Shown here piece by piece: positions 42,816 through 55,400 of a stretch of DNA of 64,000 nt. Under the pieces are notes generated by a model. It saw nothing but the letters and a program-made list of their open reading frames with translations, made no database searches and was not told the DNA's origin. Location of the stretch: positions 79,093 to 143,092 of the forward strand of contig NZ_AEWH01000071.1 in NCBI RefSeq assembly GCF_000190475.1, given 5' to 3'. The first letter of the stretch is position 1. Each line of letters begins with the position of its first letter. Source of the DNA: Ornithinibacillus scapharcae TW25 (GTDB taxonomy: Bacteria > Bacillota > Bacilli > Bacillales > Amphibacillaceae). Position numbers and translations under genes: made by a program.

Positions 42816-43670
42816 TTAAGCTTTGTTAGAAGAACCAAACTCGCGCATTTTGCCCATTACAGTTTGCTTGATTGCTTCTGTACCAGGTCCTAAATACTTA
42901 CGTGGGTCATACACATCAGGTTTTGCATTTAGTACTTCGCGTACAGCTCTTGCCTGTGCCATTTGGTTTTCAGTGTTAACGTTAATTTTAGCAGTTCCTA
43001 AAGAAATTGCTTGTTGGATATCCTTTGTAGGGATTCCTGTACCACCATGCAGTACTAATGGTACTTGTGTTAAATTTAGAATTTCTTCCATTTCTTTGAA
43101 GCCAAGGTTAGGCTCGCCTTGATATGGACCATGTACAGAGCCTAGTGCTGGAGCAAGACAGTCAATACCAGCTTCTTTTACTAAGCGTACACACTCTTGT
43201 GCATCTGCATAATTAATACCACCGATAACACCATCTTCTTCTCCACCAACAGTACCCACTTCTGCTTCTACAGAAACACCATGGATATGAGCTAATTCGA
43301 CAACTTTCTTAGTTGTCGCAATGTTTTCCTCAATAGGTGAATGTGATGCATCAATCATGACAGAAGTAAATCCTGCATGAATAGCTTGGGCACATTTTTC
43401 AAAGCTTGAACCATGATCAAGGTGGATCGCTACAGGAACAGTTGTACCATATTCCTCCATTAACGACTTGACCATTGCAACAACTACTTTGAAGCCACCC
43501 ATGTATTTCCCAGCACCTTCAGAAACACCTAGAATTACAGGAGACTTTTCTTCCTCTGCAGCTTGAAGAATCGCTTGTATGTACTCCAAGTTATTTATAT
43601 TGAATTGTCCTACGGCATAGCCGTTATCTTTCGCTTTCTCTAGCATCTCTTTCATCGATACTAATGGCAT
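42816..43670 (-). CDS. fbaA: Fructose-bisphosphate aldolase class II
   Basis: 284 residues. Zinc-dependent: [39 protein letters not shown] and [10 protein letters not shown] carry the metal and phosphate ligands. Central glycolysis. Start [21 protein letters not shown] typical. Confidence 0.97.
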   Translation of the reverse strand: MPLVSMKEMLEKAKDNGYAVGQFNINNLEYIQAILQAAEEEKSPVILGVSEGAGKYMGGFKVVVAMVKSLMEEYGTTVPVAIHLDHGSSFEKCAQAIHAGFTSVMIDASHSPIEENIATTKKVVELAHIHGVSVEAEVGTVGGEEDGVIGGINYADAQECVRLVKEAGIDCLAPALGSVHGPYQGEPNLGFKEMEEILNLTQVPLVLHGGTGIPTKDIQQAISLGTAKINVNTENQMAQARAVREVLNAKPDVYDPRKYLGPGTEAIKQTVMGKMREFGSSNKA

Positions 43671-43802
43671 TTGATATCCTCCTTTAACATTGAACAGGTT
43701 ACTTATTCTCTTAAGTTCAATATAAGAATACCAAAGTCAAATAGTTTGGTGCAAGGTTATAGGGCTAAAGTAGCCACTCGCAAACTTTTTAAAAAATTCT
43801 AG

Positions 43803-44165
43803 CTAATCTGCTAGTAGTTGATTTACAAAGTTACGAACCTCTAGTACATCAAATGGCTTGGATAGTACCTTCTTTACATTTTTTAATGCATATGTATCTT
43901 CTTGAATATTTTCTACTAAGCCACTCATTACAATAGTATCTAGAACAATATTCTCTTTTTCTATTTGTTTCATCACTTCTATTCCGTCCATAATTGGCAA
44001 TTTATAATCAATAAGGAGTAAATCGAAGTTATGTATTTTAACTAGTTCCAATGCTTCTTTGCCGTTTTCAGCTGTCCGCACCTCGTATTGCTCACTAGCC
44101 AAAAGGTCTTCCAATAATAACCGAATTCCAATCTCATCGTCTACTATTAATATTTTTCTCTTCAT
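43803..44165 (-). CDS. spo0F: Sporulation phosphorelay response regulator Spo0F
   Basis: 120 residues, single receiver domain and no output domain. Acidic pair in LIVDDE, phosphoacceptor Asp in LLLIDYKLP, Lys in VLSKPFD. Relays phosphate from sensor kinases to Spo0B. ATG at 44165 preferred over an upstream start, matching MKRKILIVDDE. Confidence 0.96.
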   Translation of the reverse strand: MKRKILIVDDEIGIRLLLEDLLASEQYEVRTAENGKEALELVKIHNFDLLLIDYKLPIMDGIEVMKQIEKENIVLDTIVMSGLVENIQEDTYALKNVKKVLSKPFDVLEVRNFVNQLLAD

Positions 44166-44338
44166 CGTGACAAGATCCCCCTTCAAGCTTAAATATTCGA
44201 TATAAAGCACAAAATACCCTTCTTTTTAACGAACAAACGTTAAAGAAATTTTCCACCCTATTTTCAGCTATGGGAATTACATGAATGACATTATCATATA
44301 CCCTATTGTCTAAATGATAAACTCTAAATTGACTATAA

Positions 44339-44384
44339 CAAAAAAGTCGTGAATCGTACCATATACGGTCAAATTCACGACTAA
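44339..44384 (-). terminator. Terminator after pyrG
   Basis: Stem AGTCGTGAAT / ATTCACGACT with a loop of about 18 nt and six T on the minus strand, 29 bp past the pyrG stop. Confidence 0.85.
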
Positions 44385-44412
44385 ATTCCTATACAATTTA
44401 AAGTACTATATG

Positions 44413-46270
<1,858 letters not shown>

Positions 46271-46288
46271 TGAATAAATTAATTTAAA

Positions 46289-46330
46289 GAGCCCAATACA
46301 AATTGTACTAACCTGTCCTTTAAAAGTCAA
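46289..46330 (-). promoter_or_regulatory. pyrG promoter and GGGCTC initiation site
   Basis: TTGACT (46325-46330), 17 bp, TACAAT (46302-46307), then 7 bp to GGGCTC (46289-46294). Starting at GGGC is required for CTP-sensitive G stuttering. The promoter lies in the rpoE-pyrG gap. Confidence 0.85.
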
Positions 46331-46338
46331 GCAGTCAA

Positions 46339-46902
46339 TTATTTATCTTCATCCTCTAATTCATCATCAAGCTCTTCATCTTCAATTTCATTCAGATCTT
46401 CTAGCTCGTCGTCAATATCCTCATCTTCATCATCAAAATCGTCGAAATCGTCATCGTCTTCATCGATTTCATCAAAGTCGTCATCAATTTCATCGAAGTC
46501 TTCGTCTTCATCATCTAGATCATCATCAACATCTAGGTCTAAGTCTAGATCATCATCTAAATCTAAGTCTAAATCATCATCATCATCGATTTTCTTCTTC
46601 GCCTTTTTCTTCTTCTTAGGCTCATTGTGAATATCTTCATCAATTTGTTCAAACGGATACCAACGCTTTAATCCCCACATATTGGAACCAAGCGTGATAA
46701 ATCGACCGTCTACATTTAAGTCTGTATAGAATTGCACAAGAAAATCTTCTTTTTGTGCTTCCGTATATTCCTTCAGTTCGGCAATTTTATTGAAAATATC
46801 TCTAAAGTCTAGTGCCTTTTTCTCATCTAATAAGATTTCTTGTGCCAATTCTAACATTGACATTTTATTAATTTCCTCGCGGCTAAGATTATCCAAGCTC
46901 AC
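46339..46902 (-). CDS. rpoE: RNA polymerase delta subunit
   Basis: 187 residues. N-terminal folded HARE-HTH domain (about 1-90, ending GLKRWYPFEQ), a lysine-rich hinge (KKKKKAKKK) and a roughly 75-residue tail almost wholly Asp/Glu/Leu with DLDLDDDLDL-type repeats. Displaces nucleic acid from RNAP and speeds recycling. GTG at 46902, nine bases after GGGAG, chosen over a longer frame that includes repeat copy 4. Confidence 0.95.
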   Translation of the reverse strand: MSLDNLSREEINKMSMLELAQEILLDEKKALDFRDIFNKIAELKEYTEAQKEDFLVQFYTDLNVDGRFITLGSNMWGLKRWYPFEQIDEDIHNEPKKKKKAKKKIDDDDDLDLDLDDDLDLDLDVDDDLDDEDEDFDEIDDDFDEIDEDDDDFDDFDDEDEDIDDELEDLNEIEDEELDDELEDEDK

Positions 46903-46927
46903 AATACCGCACTCCCTTTTCTTTGAT

Positions 46928-46978
46928 ATTGGAAAAACTCGCATTCGCTCGTTCTTTTCAACCTACCATGTATAAAAG
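46928..46978. repeat. Dispersed stem-loop repeat, copy 4 (partial)
   Basis: GGAAAAACTCGCATTCGCTC followed by a shortened second half with CTACCATGTATAAAAG. In the rpoE leader. Confidence 0.6.
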
Positions 46979-47029
46979 TCAATCCTTGTAAAGGATTACT
47001 CTTGGTGATGCAAATTATGTATGATTTAC

Positions 47030-47059
47030 ATTATAAACAAATAATAGTGATTTTATCAA
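47030..47059 (-). promoter_or_regulatory. Sigma-A promoter of rpoE
   Basis: TTGATA (47054-47059), 18 bp, TATAAT (47030-47035) on the minus strand; leader of about 120 nt to the GTG. Confidence 0.6.
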
Positions 47060-47130
47060 CTTTATTTGGTCGATGTTCTTAGGGAGATTTTGCCTGAGTT
47101 TTACTAATAACTTTCATTAATGAAAAAGTA

Positions 47131-47300
47131 GCGCGGCATTAGGCAAATACCGCGCGTGAATGTTATTTTCTTGCGAGAGTGCATGACTATCGCGTAATAT
47201 ATATGATTTCTCTCGTGAGAATCTGTGTTGGTCGCGTAATTTATATTTCCATTAGCGCGGGAATTATCCATTCTCTCTTCACTTTCCATCATCCCGCGCG
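47131..47300. repeat. Array C: CGCG/CTCTCG cores spaced about 21 bp
   Basis: Cores GCGCGG, CGCGCG, GCGAGAG, CGCGTAA, TCTCGTGAGA, CGCGTAA, GCGCGGGA, a decayed CTCTC and CCGCGCG are centred near 47133, 47153, 47174, 47193, 47214, 47234, 47257, 47276 and 47298. Between the icmF stop and the rpoE promoter. Confidence 0.75.
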
Positions 47301-47317
47301 ACATACCGCATAATCAT

Positions 47318-50300
47318 TTACATATTCCTTCTATACTGTCCGCCTACCTCATAAAGAGCATTAGTAATTTGGCCTAGACTGGCAACTTTAACCGTTTCCA
47401 TTAATTCCTCAAAGATATTCCCTCCTGAAGCCGCTACTTCTTTAAGACGTTTTAAAGCCGGACCAACTTCATCCTGGTGCTGTGCTTGGAATTTCTTTAA
47501 TTCTTGGATTTGATGTTCTTTCTCTTCTGTTGTAGCACGGGCTAATTCCATGGAATCAATTTCTTCCTCTGAAGGTGGATTTGGATTGAGATACGTATTG
47601 ACGCCAATAATCGGTAGCTCTCCACTATGCTTTTTACCTTCATAATATAATGATTCCTCTTGGATTTTACCTCGTTGGTATTGACGCTCCATTGCCCCTA
47701 GAACACCACCGCGGTCGTTAATACGTTCAAACTCTTGTAGTACCGCTTCTTCTACTAGATCTGTCAGCTCATCCACAATAAAAGATCCTTGCAGGGAGTT
47801 TTCGTTTTTCGTTAAGCCAAACTCACGATTAATAATCATTTGAATTGCCATCGCACGGCGAACAGATTCCTCAGTTGGTGTCGTAATCGCTTCATCATAA
47901 GCATTTGTATGAAGAGAATTCGTGTTATCTTGAATTGCGATTAAAGCCTGTAAGGTCGTTCGAATATCATTAAAATCAATTTCTTGTGCATGTAAGGAAC
48001 GACCAGAAGTTTGAATATGATATTTTAATTTTTGGCTGCGTTCATTTGCACCATATTTATCACGCATTGTTATCGCCCAAATACGTCTTGCAACTCTACC
48101 AATAACAGTGTATTCAGGGTCTAATCCATTTGAGAAGAAGAATGATAGATTTGGTGCAAACTTATTAATATCCATGCCACGGCTTAGATAATATTCGACA
48201 TAAGTAAATCCATTAGCAAGCGTAAATGCCAGTTGGGTAATTGGATTTGCACCCGCTTCTGCTATGTGGTATCCAGAGATAGATACAGAGTAATAATTTC
48301 GAACATCATGGTTAATAAAGTATTCTTGAATATCTCCCATCATTCGAAGGGCGAATTCTGTAGAGAAAATACATGTATTTTGTCCTTGATCTTCTTTTAG
48401 AATATCCGCTTGAACTGTTCCACGAACAACGGATAATGTATCCGCCTTTATTTTTTCGTATTCTTCTTGGTTAGGCTTACGATTATTATCTTTTTCAAAC
48501 TTTTCAAGTTGTTGGTCAATAGCTGTATTAAAGAACATTGCTAGAATAATTGGTGCTGGGCCATTAATGGTCATGGATACTGAAGTTAATGGATTGGTCA
48601 AATCAAATCCTTTATATAATTTTTTCATATCCTCTAATGTACAAACATTAACGCCACTTTCACCGACTTTCCCGTAAATATCAGGACGATATGCTGGGTC
48701 TTCCCCATATAGAGTTACCGAGTCAAACGCAGTGGATAAGCGTTTTGCTTCATCATTTTTCGAGAGATAATGAAAACGTCGATTCGTACGTTCTGGTGTC
48801 CCTTCCCCTGCAAACTGTCTTGTAGGATCTTCTCCTTTACGTTTGAATGGGAAAACCCCTGCTGTAAATGGAAATGCCCCAGGCACGTTTTCCTTCAACT
48901 GCCAAAGAAGTCTGTCTCCCCAGTCAACATATTTCGGAAAAGCTACCTTTGGAATCTTTAGTCCAGCTAGTGATTCTGTTGTTAACTCCATTTTGATTTC
49001 TTTATCACGGACCTTAAAAACAAATGTATCGCCTGAATAGCTCTCTCTTAATGTATCCCACGACTCCAATAGCTTCTTTGCATGAGGGTGTAGCTTTGCT
49101 TCATAAGTTGTATAAAAGCGACGCAGTGTTTCTTTCGCTCCGTCATCCTCCAACACGTTAAGTGAACCATGCAACTGATATAACGTTCTTGCAATATCAC
49201 TTTGTTCCTTTGCCAGTTTATGATAATTACGAACATGACTTGCAATTTCTCTTAAATAATGACGACGTTCGTTAGGAATGATTAGATTTTGCTTTTCTGA
49301 TATCGAATAACGGTCAAAATCAACCTTGTCATCCCAGCCATAACGGTCATTCAGTTTATCGATAAGGGCGGCAAATAAAGCATTGGTTCCCGTGTCATTA
49401 AATTGACTTGCAATAGTTCCGTACACTGGAAACGTCTTTTTGTCATGGTGGAATAGCATGTGACTTCGTTCATATTGCTTTCGGACTTGGTTCAATGCAT
49501 CCTCTGATCCCTTTTGCTCGAACTTATTTATGACAATAAAATCAGCGAAATCTATCATATCAATCTTCTCAAGCTGTGTCGGTGCACCGTATTCTGATGT
49601 CATAACATACATGGATAGGTCCGTAATATCTGTGATGGCTGCATCCCCTTGCCCGATACCACTTGTTTCCACAACGATGAAATCATATCCTGTCGCACGT
49701 AAAACCTGGATTACTTCTTCTATTGCTTTCGATAACTCGGTTCTAGAATCCCTTGTAGCTAATGAACGCATATAAACTCGATCAGTAAAGATAGCATTCA
49801 TTCGAATTCGGTCTCCTAGTAATGCACCACCTGTCTTGCGCTTTGTTGGATCAATGGACACGATTGCTATCTTACGTTCAGGAATCTCGTTTAAAAATCG
49901 GCGAATTAACTCGTCAGTCAAGGAGCTTTTCCCTGCTCCACCTGTTCCGGTAATTCCTAATACAGGAATACTAGTATTTGCATTCTCACCAACCGCTGCT
50001 AATATCTTCTTTTTATCCTCGATCGATACATCTTCACTTTCAACATATGTTATCATTCGGGCAATTGCCTGACGTTCACCTGATTTTAATAGCTCTAATT
50101 GTTTCTCAAAATGGAGCGGTGGTAGGAAATCGCATTCCTTCAGCATGAAATCAATCATGCCTTGAAGGCCCAGTTCTCGGCCGTCATCTGGTGAGAAGAT
50201 TCTTGTTACCCCGTATTGATGTAGTTCCTTAATTTCGCGCGGAATGATTACGCCTCCGCCACCACCAAAAACGTTGATGTGCTCTGCACCTAGTTCCTTT

Positions 50301-50566
50301 AACAAATCAATCATGTATTTAAAGTATTCTACATGTCCGCCTTGATAAGAGGATATGGCAATTCCTTGTACATCCTCCTGTATTGCAGCATGAACAACTT
50401 CTTCAACAGAGCGATTATGACCTAGGTGAATCACCTCTGCTCCACTACTCTGTAAAATACGACGCATGATATTAATCGAGGCATCATGCCCATCAAAAAG
50501 ACTAGATGCAGTAACAAAACGAACTTTATGCTTTGTTTGATAAGGTGCTACTTGTTCCATCATCAT
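47318..50566 (-). CDS. icmF: Fused isobutyryl-CoA mutase IcmF
   Basis: 1082 residues in three parts. B12-binding domain (about 13-145) with the cobalt-ligand His27 in DGHDAS (the usual DxHxxG has Ser in place of Gly). MeaI-type G-protein chaperone (about 200-420) with P-loop [13 protein letters not shown] and [11 protein letters not shown]. Methylmalonyl-CoA mutase-like TIM barrel (about 540-1082) with [16 protein letters not shown]. Interconverts isobutyryl-CoA and butyryl-CoA; relatives also act on isovaleryl/pivalyl-CoA. Start overlaps the tetR stop (GGGATGATGATG). Last gene of the acyl-CoA operon. Confidence 0.95.
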   Translation of the reverse strand: MMMEQVAPYQTKHKVRFVTASSLFDGHDASINIMRRILQSSGAEVIHLGHNRSVEEVVHAAIQEDVQGIAISSYQGGHVEYFKYMIDLLKELGAEHINVFGGGGGVIIPREIKELHQYGVTRIFSPDDGRELGLQGMIDFMLKECDFLPPLHFEKQLELLKSGERQAIARMITYVESEDVSIEDKKKILAAVGENANTSIPVLGITGTGGAGKSSLTDELIRRFLNEIPERKIAIVSIDPTKRKTGGALLGDRIRMNAIFTDRVYMRSLATRDSRTELSKAIEEVIQVLRATGYDFIVVETSGIGQGDAAITDITDLSMYVMTSEYGAPTQLEKIDMIDFADFIVINKFEQKGSEDALNQVRKQYERSHMLFHHDKKTFPVYGTIASQFNDTGTNALFAALIDKLNDRYGWDDKVDFDRYSISEKQNLIIPNERRHYLREIASHVRNYHKLAKEQSDIARTLYQLHGSLNVLEDDGAKETLRRFYTTYEAKLHPHAKKLLESWDTLRESYSGDTFVFKVRDKEIKMELTTESLAGLKIPKVAFPKYVDWGDRLLWQLKENVPGAFPFTAGVFPFKRKGEDPTRQFAGEGTPERTNRRFHYLSKNDEAKRLSTAFDSVTLYGEDPAYRPDIYGKVGESGVNVCTLEDMKKLYKGFDLTNPLTSVSMTINGPAPIILAMFFNTAIDQQLEKFEKDNNRKPNQEEYEKIKADTLSVVRGTVQADILKEDQGQNTCIFSTEFALRMMGDIQEYFINHDVRNYYSVSISGYHIAEAGANPITQLAFTLANGFTYVEYYLSRGMDINKFAPNLSFFFSNGLDPEYTVIGRVARRIWAITMRDKYGANERSQKLKYHIQTSGRSLHAQEIDFNDIRTTLQALIAIQDNTNSLHTNAYDEAITTPTEESVRRAMAIQMIINREFGLTKNENSLQGSFIVDELTDLVEEAVLQEFERINDRGGVLGAMERQYQRGKIQEESLYYEGKKHSGELPIIGVNTYLNPNPPSEEEIDSMELARATTEEKEHQIQELKKFQAQHQDEVGPALKRLKEVAASGGNIFEELMETVKVASLGQITNALYEVGGQYRRNM

Positions 50567-51201
50567 CCCTCCCCAATTTTCGTCGAGCTTTCAATTCCCA
50601 TCGCAACTAGTGCGAATTTTAATTGTTTTTCGATGTAATCTTCTAATGTAAATTCCTTTTGAAGCATCCATCTTCTAAATCCCCACATATGTCCTTGTAT
50701 TAATAGATTATTAGCAAGAAGGGTAATATCTTGCTTTGGAAGTTCATGTGGCAGACAGGTTCTGATGGCATCTTCCAACATGGATGCCATTTCTCGTTCC
50801 TTTTGCAAAACGGCACTTCTAGTTTCCTTACTTAAAGACTTTACCTCTTGATACAAAATTAATATTTCTTCCTGCATATCATCCATCAACCGAAAGAAGG
50901 ATGTGATAACATTGCAGAAGTTTTCAATTGTTGGTTTCTTGACATCTACTACTGCCTCCAAACGCTTCTTTACTTCACCATGAATAGAATCACATACAAG
51001 GTATAGGACGTCTTCCTTCGTACGAATATATTCATACAGCGTTCCAATACTAAACCCTGACTCTTTTGCGATTTCCCTTGTCGTCGTGCGGTGAAAGCCT
51101 TTTTCTTTAAAAAGCGTTAAGGCACCTTTTATCATTTGGTCACGCCTGATTTTAATTAATTCCTCGTCTTTTACAGAAGATAGAACCTTATTCTCCTTCA
51201 C
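50563..51201 (-). CDS. TetR-family regulator, FadR-like
   Basis: 212 residues. N-terminal HTH (about 25-65: [35 protein letters not shown]) and a helical ligand domain typical of acyl-CoA-responsive regulators. GTG at 51201, five bases after the meaB stop with GGGAG, is chosen; the longer frame overlaps meaB. Probably autoregulates the operon and binds the palindrome at the fadF promoter. Confidence 0.9.
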   Translation of the reverse strand: MKENKVLSSVKDEELIKIRRDQMIKGALTLFKEKGFHRTTTREIAKESGFSIGTLYEYIRTKEDVLYLVCDSIHGEVKKRLEAVVDVKKPTIENFCNVITSFFRLMDDMQEEILILYQEVKSLSKETRSAVLQKEREMASMLEDAIRTCLPHELPKQDITLLANNLLIQGHMWGFRRWMLQKEFTLEDYIEKQLKFALVAMGIESSTKIGEG

Positions 51202-51205
51202 TATC

Positions 51206-52141
51206 CTATCTCCCTTCCCTTTTCCATTTCTCATACCAATAACTTGCCTGCCTATATGGGTCTCCAGTCTCTTTGTTAAATACAGGATTGTTACGCACAT
51301 ACTGATGAAGATCACGCCAAATTTCCTCACGCATTAACTCTAGTACCTCTAGTTGGTATTGTTCATGACGACGAGTTTTACCTGCCTCTGTACGATATAA
51401 ATAGTGGTGATGTTCTTTTATCTTTTCCCATAGTTCGTCAATCCCTTGATTCTCCGTTGTAATGGTTTTTACAATAGCTGTTTCGTGATCATCAGTACTT
51501 GTTATATGAACCAGTTCTCTTAACATGGCGCGTAACTTACCGACACCATGTAAATCTGCTTTATTGATCACAAATAGATCCGCTATCTCCATAATTCCTG
51601 CCTTGAAGATTTGCAAGACATCCCCACTATTAGGAGTCAGTACCACTGCTGTTGTGTCTACAATTTTCATAATGTCTAGTTCAGACTGACCAACCCCGAC
51701 CGTTTCCACCATGACCACATCAAAACCGTATGCATCACATAATCGGAGAGCATCCTTGGTTGCACGGGATAATCCGCCTAGACTTCCTCTGGTTGCCATA
51801 CTGCGGATATATACTCCGTCATCTGTAAAATGTTCATTCATCCGCACTCGGTCACCGAGTAGTGCCCCACCACTAAAAGGGCTCGTAGGATCAACTGCAA
51901 TCACTGCAACGGTTTTACCTTCTGCTCGAATATGGCTAATTAGGCGGTTAACAAGAGAGCTTTTACCTGCACCAGGAGAACCAGTTAACCCGACAAACAT
52001 GCCATTCTTTTTAATAGAATAGGCATCCTGCATGATTTGCAGCTTATCTTCATGATCATTTTCAACAAGGGTAATAGCTCGTGCTAATGCACGAATATCC
52101 TTATTGGCAATTCGTTCCACAACCTGGTGCATACTGGACAT
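51206..52141 (-). CDS. meaB: MeaB/ArgK-type GTPase, B12-mutase chaperone
   Basis: 311 residues. G3E GTPase with P-loop [42 protein letters not shown] and NKAD. Protects or reloads adenosylcobalamin in acyl-CoA mutases. Remarkable here because IcmF already contains its own G-domain. 5 bp upstream of tetR, 5 bp downstream of acdA. Confidence 0.93.
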   Translation of the reverse strand: MSSMHQVVERIANKDIRALARAITLVENDHEDKLQIMQDAYSIKKNGMFVGLTGSPGAGKSSLVNRLISHIRAEGKTVAVIAVDPTSPFSGGALLGDRVRMNEHFTDDGVYIRSMATRGSLGGLSRATKDALRLCDAYGFDVVMVETVGVGQSELDIMKIVDTTAVVLTPNSGDVLQIFKAGIMEIADLFVINKADLHGVGKLRAMLRELVHITSTDDHETAIVKTITTENQGIDELWEKIKEHHHYLYRTEAGKTRRHEQYQLEVLELMREEIWRDLHQYVRNNPVFNKETGDPYRQASYWYEKWKREGR

Positions 52142-52146
52142 CCTTT

Positions 52147-53286
52147 CTATTTCGTCACCATTCTACCTATAACAAGTCGTTGTACTTCTTGTGTACCTTC
52201 ATAGATTTGCGTAATCTTAGCATCACGCATATAACGTTCTACCGGATAATCTTTTGTATAGCCATACCCACCAAAAATTTGTACCGCATCTACTGTAATA
52301 CGCATTGCAGCATCCCCAGCAAATAGCTTCGACATTGCAGATGCCTTTCCGTATGGTAAGCCTTCAGATTCTAGCCAAGCAGCCTGATAGGTTAGTAGAC
52401 GTGCCGCTTCAACATCTGTTGCCATATCTGCTAGTTTGAAAGATATTCCTTGGTTATGAGCAATTGGTTTTCCGAACTGTTCGCGTTCTTTCGCATAGTT
52501 TGTCGCTGCGTCTAGGGCCCCTTGTGCAATTCCAACTGCTTGGGCAGCTATTCCATTCCGACCACCATCTAATGTTGTCATCGCAATCTTAAAGCCCTCA
52601 CCCTCAGCACCTAATAGGTTTTCTTTCGGTACTCGACAATTTTCAAAGATTAACTCTGTAGTCGGTGATGAACGAATTCCTAGCTTCTTCTCTTTTTTCC
52701 CGAAAGAAAATCCTTCTGTTCCTTTTTCCACAATAAATGCACTTATCCCTTTATGACGGGCATCGACATCAGTCTTTGCAAATACAACATAAATATCTGC
52801 TACGCCACCGTTTGTAATCCAAACCTTGCTACCATTTAATACATAATGGTCGCCGTCTAATTTTGCAGTTGATCTCATGGAAGCAACATCGCTTCCAGCG
52901 CCCGGTTCTGATAAGGCATATGCGCCTAATGCTTCACCTGTCGCTAAACGATATAGGAAGTTTTTCTTTTGTTCTTCATTTCCATATTTATAGATTGGCC
53001 AGCTAGCCAATGAAAGATGGGCAGAAAGTGTTACCCCTGTTGAAGCACAGACACGTGAAAGCTCCTCTACCGCAATAACGTAACTAACATAATCTGCACC
53101 AATACCACCATATTCTTCCGGCCAAGGAATTCCCGTTAAGCCTAGCTCGGCCATCTTATCGAATATTTCTCTATCAAAGCGCTCTTCTTCGTCACGCTCT
53201 GCTGCAGTTGGTTCTACTTCTTTTCTAGCAAAATCCTGCACCATCTTTCGTAGCATTTCTTGTTCTTCGGTTAATTGAAAGTTCAT
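52147..53286 (-). CDS. acdA: Acyl-CoA dehydrogenase (AcdA-like)
   Basis: 379 residues. FAD acyl-CoA dehydrogenase: [29 protein letters not shown], and catalytic-base region [23 protein letters not shown] with [10 protein letters not shown]. Very similar in pattern to the next gene upstream, so a paralogous pair. Probably branched/short-chain acyl-CoA. Confidence 0.94.
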   Translation of the reverse strand: MNFQLTEEQEMLRKMVQDFARKEVEPTAAERDEEERFDREIFDKMAELGLTGIPWPEEYGGIGADYVSYVIAVEELSRVCASTGVTLSAHLSLASWPIYKYGNEEQKKNFLYRLATGEALGAYALSEPGAGSDVASMRSTAKLDGDHYVLNGSKVWITNGGVADIYVVFAKTDVDARHKGISAFIVEKGTEGFSFGKKEKKLGIRSSPTTELIFENCRVPKENLLGAEGEGFKIAMTTLDGGRNGIAAQAVGIAQGALDAATNYAKEREQFGKPIAHNQGISFKLADMATDVEAARLLTYQAAWLESEGLPYGKASAMSKLFAGDAAMRITVDAVQIFGGYGYTKDYPVERYMRDAKITQIYEGTQEVQRLVIGRMVTK

Positions 53287-53299
53287 CTTTTTCTGCCCC

Positions 53300-54433
53300 C
53301 TATTTCAATATATTGTTCGCAATTACCATATGTTGAATTTCATTTGTTCCTTCATAAATTTGGGTGATTTTCGCATCTCGGAACAATCTTTCTACTGGGT
53401 ATTCTTCGGTGTAGCCGTATCCCCCAAATATCTGAACCGCTTCGATTGCAACTTCCATAGCTGTGTTCGAAGCAAACATTTTTGCCATGGATGCTTCTTT
53501 CGCACATGGGATATCTTTTTCAATTAGTGATGCAGCTTGATAGACTAATAGTTTCGCCGCCTCGACCTTTGTTGCCATGTCCGCAAGCTTGAAAGAGATA
53601 CCTTGATTATGAGCAATTGGTTTTCCAAATTGCTCTCGTTCCTTTGCATAGTTCGTCGCATGATCCAGTGCCGCCTCTGCAATTCCTAACGCTTGAGCAG
53701 CAATTCCAACTCTACCTTTATTTAAATTTGCCATTGCAATTTTAAAGCCGTCACCTTCCACACCTAATAGTTGGCTTTTCGGTACACGACAATTTTCAAA
53801 GGTCAACTGCACGGTATTTGAACCATGAAGTCCCATCTTCTTTTCCTGTTTTCCAATGAAAAACCCTTTTGTATCCTTCTCCACAATAAATGCTGATATC
53901 CCATTTGCCCCCGGCGATGTTCGTGCAAAGGTAATATAAATGTCTGCTGCTCCACCATTGGTGATAAAGACCTTTGAGCCATTCAGCACATAGTGTTCTC
54001 CATCTAGCTTTGCGGATGTATGGATACCTTTTGCATCAGACCCCGCTTGTGGTTCTGTTAGAGCGAACGCACCAAGATATTCCCCCGTCGCAAGCTTAGG
54101 CACATACTTTTCTTTTTGTTCTTCCGTTCCAAAAAATAGAATTGGATTTGTCCCAACAGAAGTATGGACCGATAAAATAACGCCTAATGCAGCACTTACC
54201 TTTGATAGCTCATGAATGGCAATGATGTATGATGTGTAATCCATGCCTGCCCCTTGATACATTTCCGGGATGGGAATTCCCATAATACCAAGCTCGCCCA
54301 TCTTTTGAATGATTTCAGTTGGGAATTTCTCTTCTTTTTCCATTTGCTCTACTGCCTGGATGACTTCTTTCTGCGCAAAGTCTTGAACCATTCTGCGCAT
54401 CATTTGTTGCTCGTCAGTAAATTGAAAGTGCAC
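53300..54433 (-). CDS. Acyl-CoA dehydrogenase, second paralogue
   Basis: 377 residues. Same signatures ([58 protein letters not shown]). 13 bp before acdA. The paralogues presumably differ in chain length or branching preference; which is which cannot be told from sequence alone. Confidence 0.94.
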   Translation of the reverse strand: MHFQFTDEQQMMRRMVQDFAQKEVIQAVEQMEKEEKFPTEIIQKMGELGIMGIPIPEMYQGAGMDYTSYIIAIHELSKVSAALGVILSVHTSVGTNPILFFGTEEQKEKYVPKLATGEYLGAFALTEPQAGSDAKGIHTSAKLDGEHYVLNGSKVFITNGGAADIYITFARTSPGANGISAFIVEKDTKGFFIGKQEKKMGLHGSNTVQLTFENCRVPKSQLLGVEGDGFKIAMANLNKGRVGIAAQALGIAEAALDHATNYAKEREQFGKPIAHNQGISFKLADMATKVEAAKLLVYQAASLIEKDIPCAKEASMAKMFASNTAMEVAIEAVQIFGGYGYTEEYPVERLFRDAKITQIYEGTNEIQHMVIANNILK

Positions 54434-54462
54434 AATTCTAGCCTCCCTCTGGTTAGTTACCT

Positions 54463-55308
54463 CTAGTCATATTGATAAAATCCTCTTCCCGACTTCTTAC
54501 CCAGCCAGCCTGCTTTTACATAGTTTCTAAGCAATGGACATGGGCGATATTTACTGTCACCGAATCCTTCATGTAACACTTCCATGATGTATAAACAAGT
54601 ATCTAATCCGATGAAGTCCGCAAGTTGAAGCGGCCCCATAGGGTGGTTCATGCCAAGCTTCATAACCCTATCGATGTCTTCAACCGTTGCCACCCCTTCA
54701 TAAAGGGTATAAATTGCTTCGTTGATCATCGGCACCAAGATACGATTGGATACAAAACCTGGAAAGTCATTCACCTCTACCGGCGTCTTAGCTAACTTGC
54801 GAGTTATATCCTCAATAGCTTGATATGTTTCTTCACTTGTTTGTAAACCACGAATGATTTCAACCAGTTTCATCACGGGTACTGGATTCATAAAGTGCAT
54901 TCCAATAACTTGATCCGGCCTATTGGTAGCGCTTGCAATTTCCGTTATTCGAAGTGAAGAGGTATTCGAGGCAAGAATGGTATGTGCCGGTGTTATCTCA
55001 TCTAAATGTTTAAAAACACTCATCTTAACGTCCATATTCTCAATAACTGCTTCTACTACTAGGTCACAGTTTTTTGCATCTTGTAGGTTAATAGATGGAG
55101 ATAATCTTCTAATTGTTGCTGTCTTTTCATCCTCTGTCATGCGTCCTTTATCTACCGCACGATTCAACAGCTTTTCAATATTTTTCATCCCTTTTTCAAG
55201 TGCTGATTCGTTCATATCATTTAAATATACATGATATCCTGATTGAGCAAAAACCTGCGCTATTCCAGAACCCATTTGTCCTGCGCCAATTACCATAATC
55301 GTATTCAT
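54463..55308 (-). CDS. hbd: 3-hydroxybutyryl-CoA dehydrogenase
   Basis: 281 residues. NAD-binding GAGQMGSGIAQVFAQSGY at the N-terminus; catalytic His/Glu in GMHFMNPVPVMKLVEII; C-terminal GLDTCLYIMEVL dimer domain. B. subtilis MmgB homologue. Third enzyme step of beta-oxidation. Confidence 0.95.
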   Translation of the reverse strand: MNTIMVIGAGQMGSGIAQVFAQSGYHVYLNDMNESALEKGMKNIEKLLNRAVDKGRMTEDEKTATIRRLSPSINLQDAKNCDLVVEAVIENMDVKMSVFKHLDEITPAHTILASNTSSLRITEIASATNRPDQVIGMHFMNPVPVMKLVEIIRGLQTSEETYQAIEDITRKLAKTPVEVNDFPGFVSNRILVPMINEAIYTLYEGVATVEDIDRVMKLGMNHPMGPLQLADFIGLDTCLYIMEVLHEGFGDSKYRPCPLLRNYVKAGWLGKKSGRGFYQYD

Positions 55309-55400
55309 CGTTGTTCCTCCTATTAAATGTAGATAGATTAAGCCAGAAAAGGTAGATTGCTAGCTTTTCTGGCTAGTATTTTTATTGGCATCTTAATAAA

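Noticed and set aside
47104-47304. Minus-strand ORF of 66 codons
   Set aside because: Lies wholly in array C, has no homologous character and no ribosome site.
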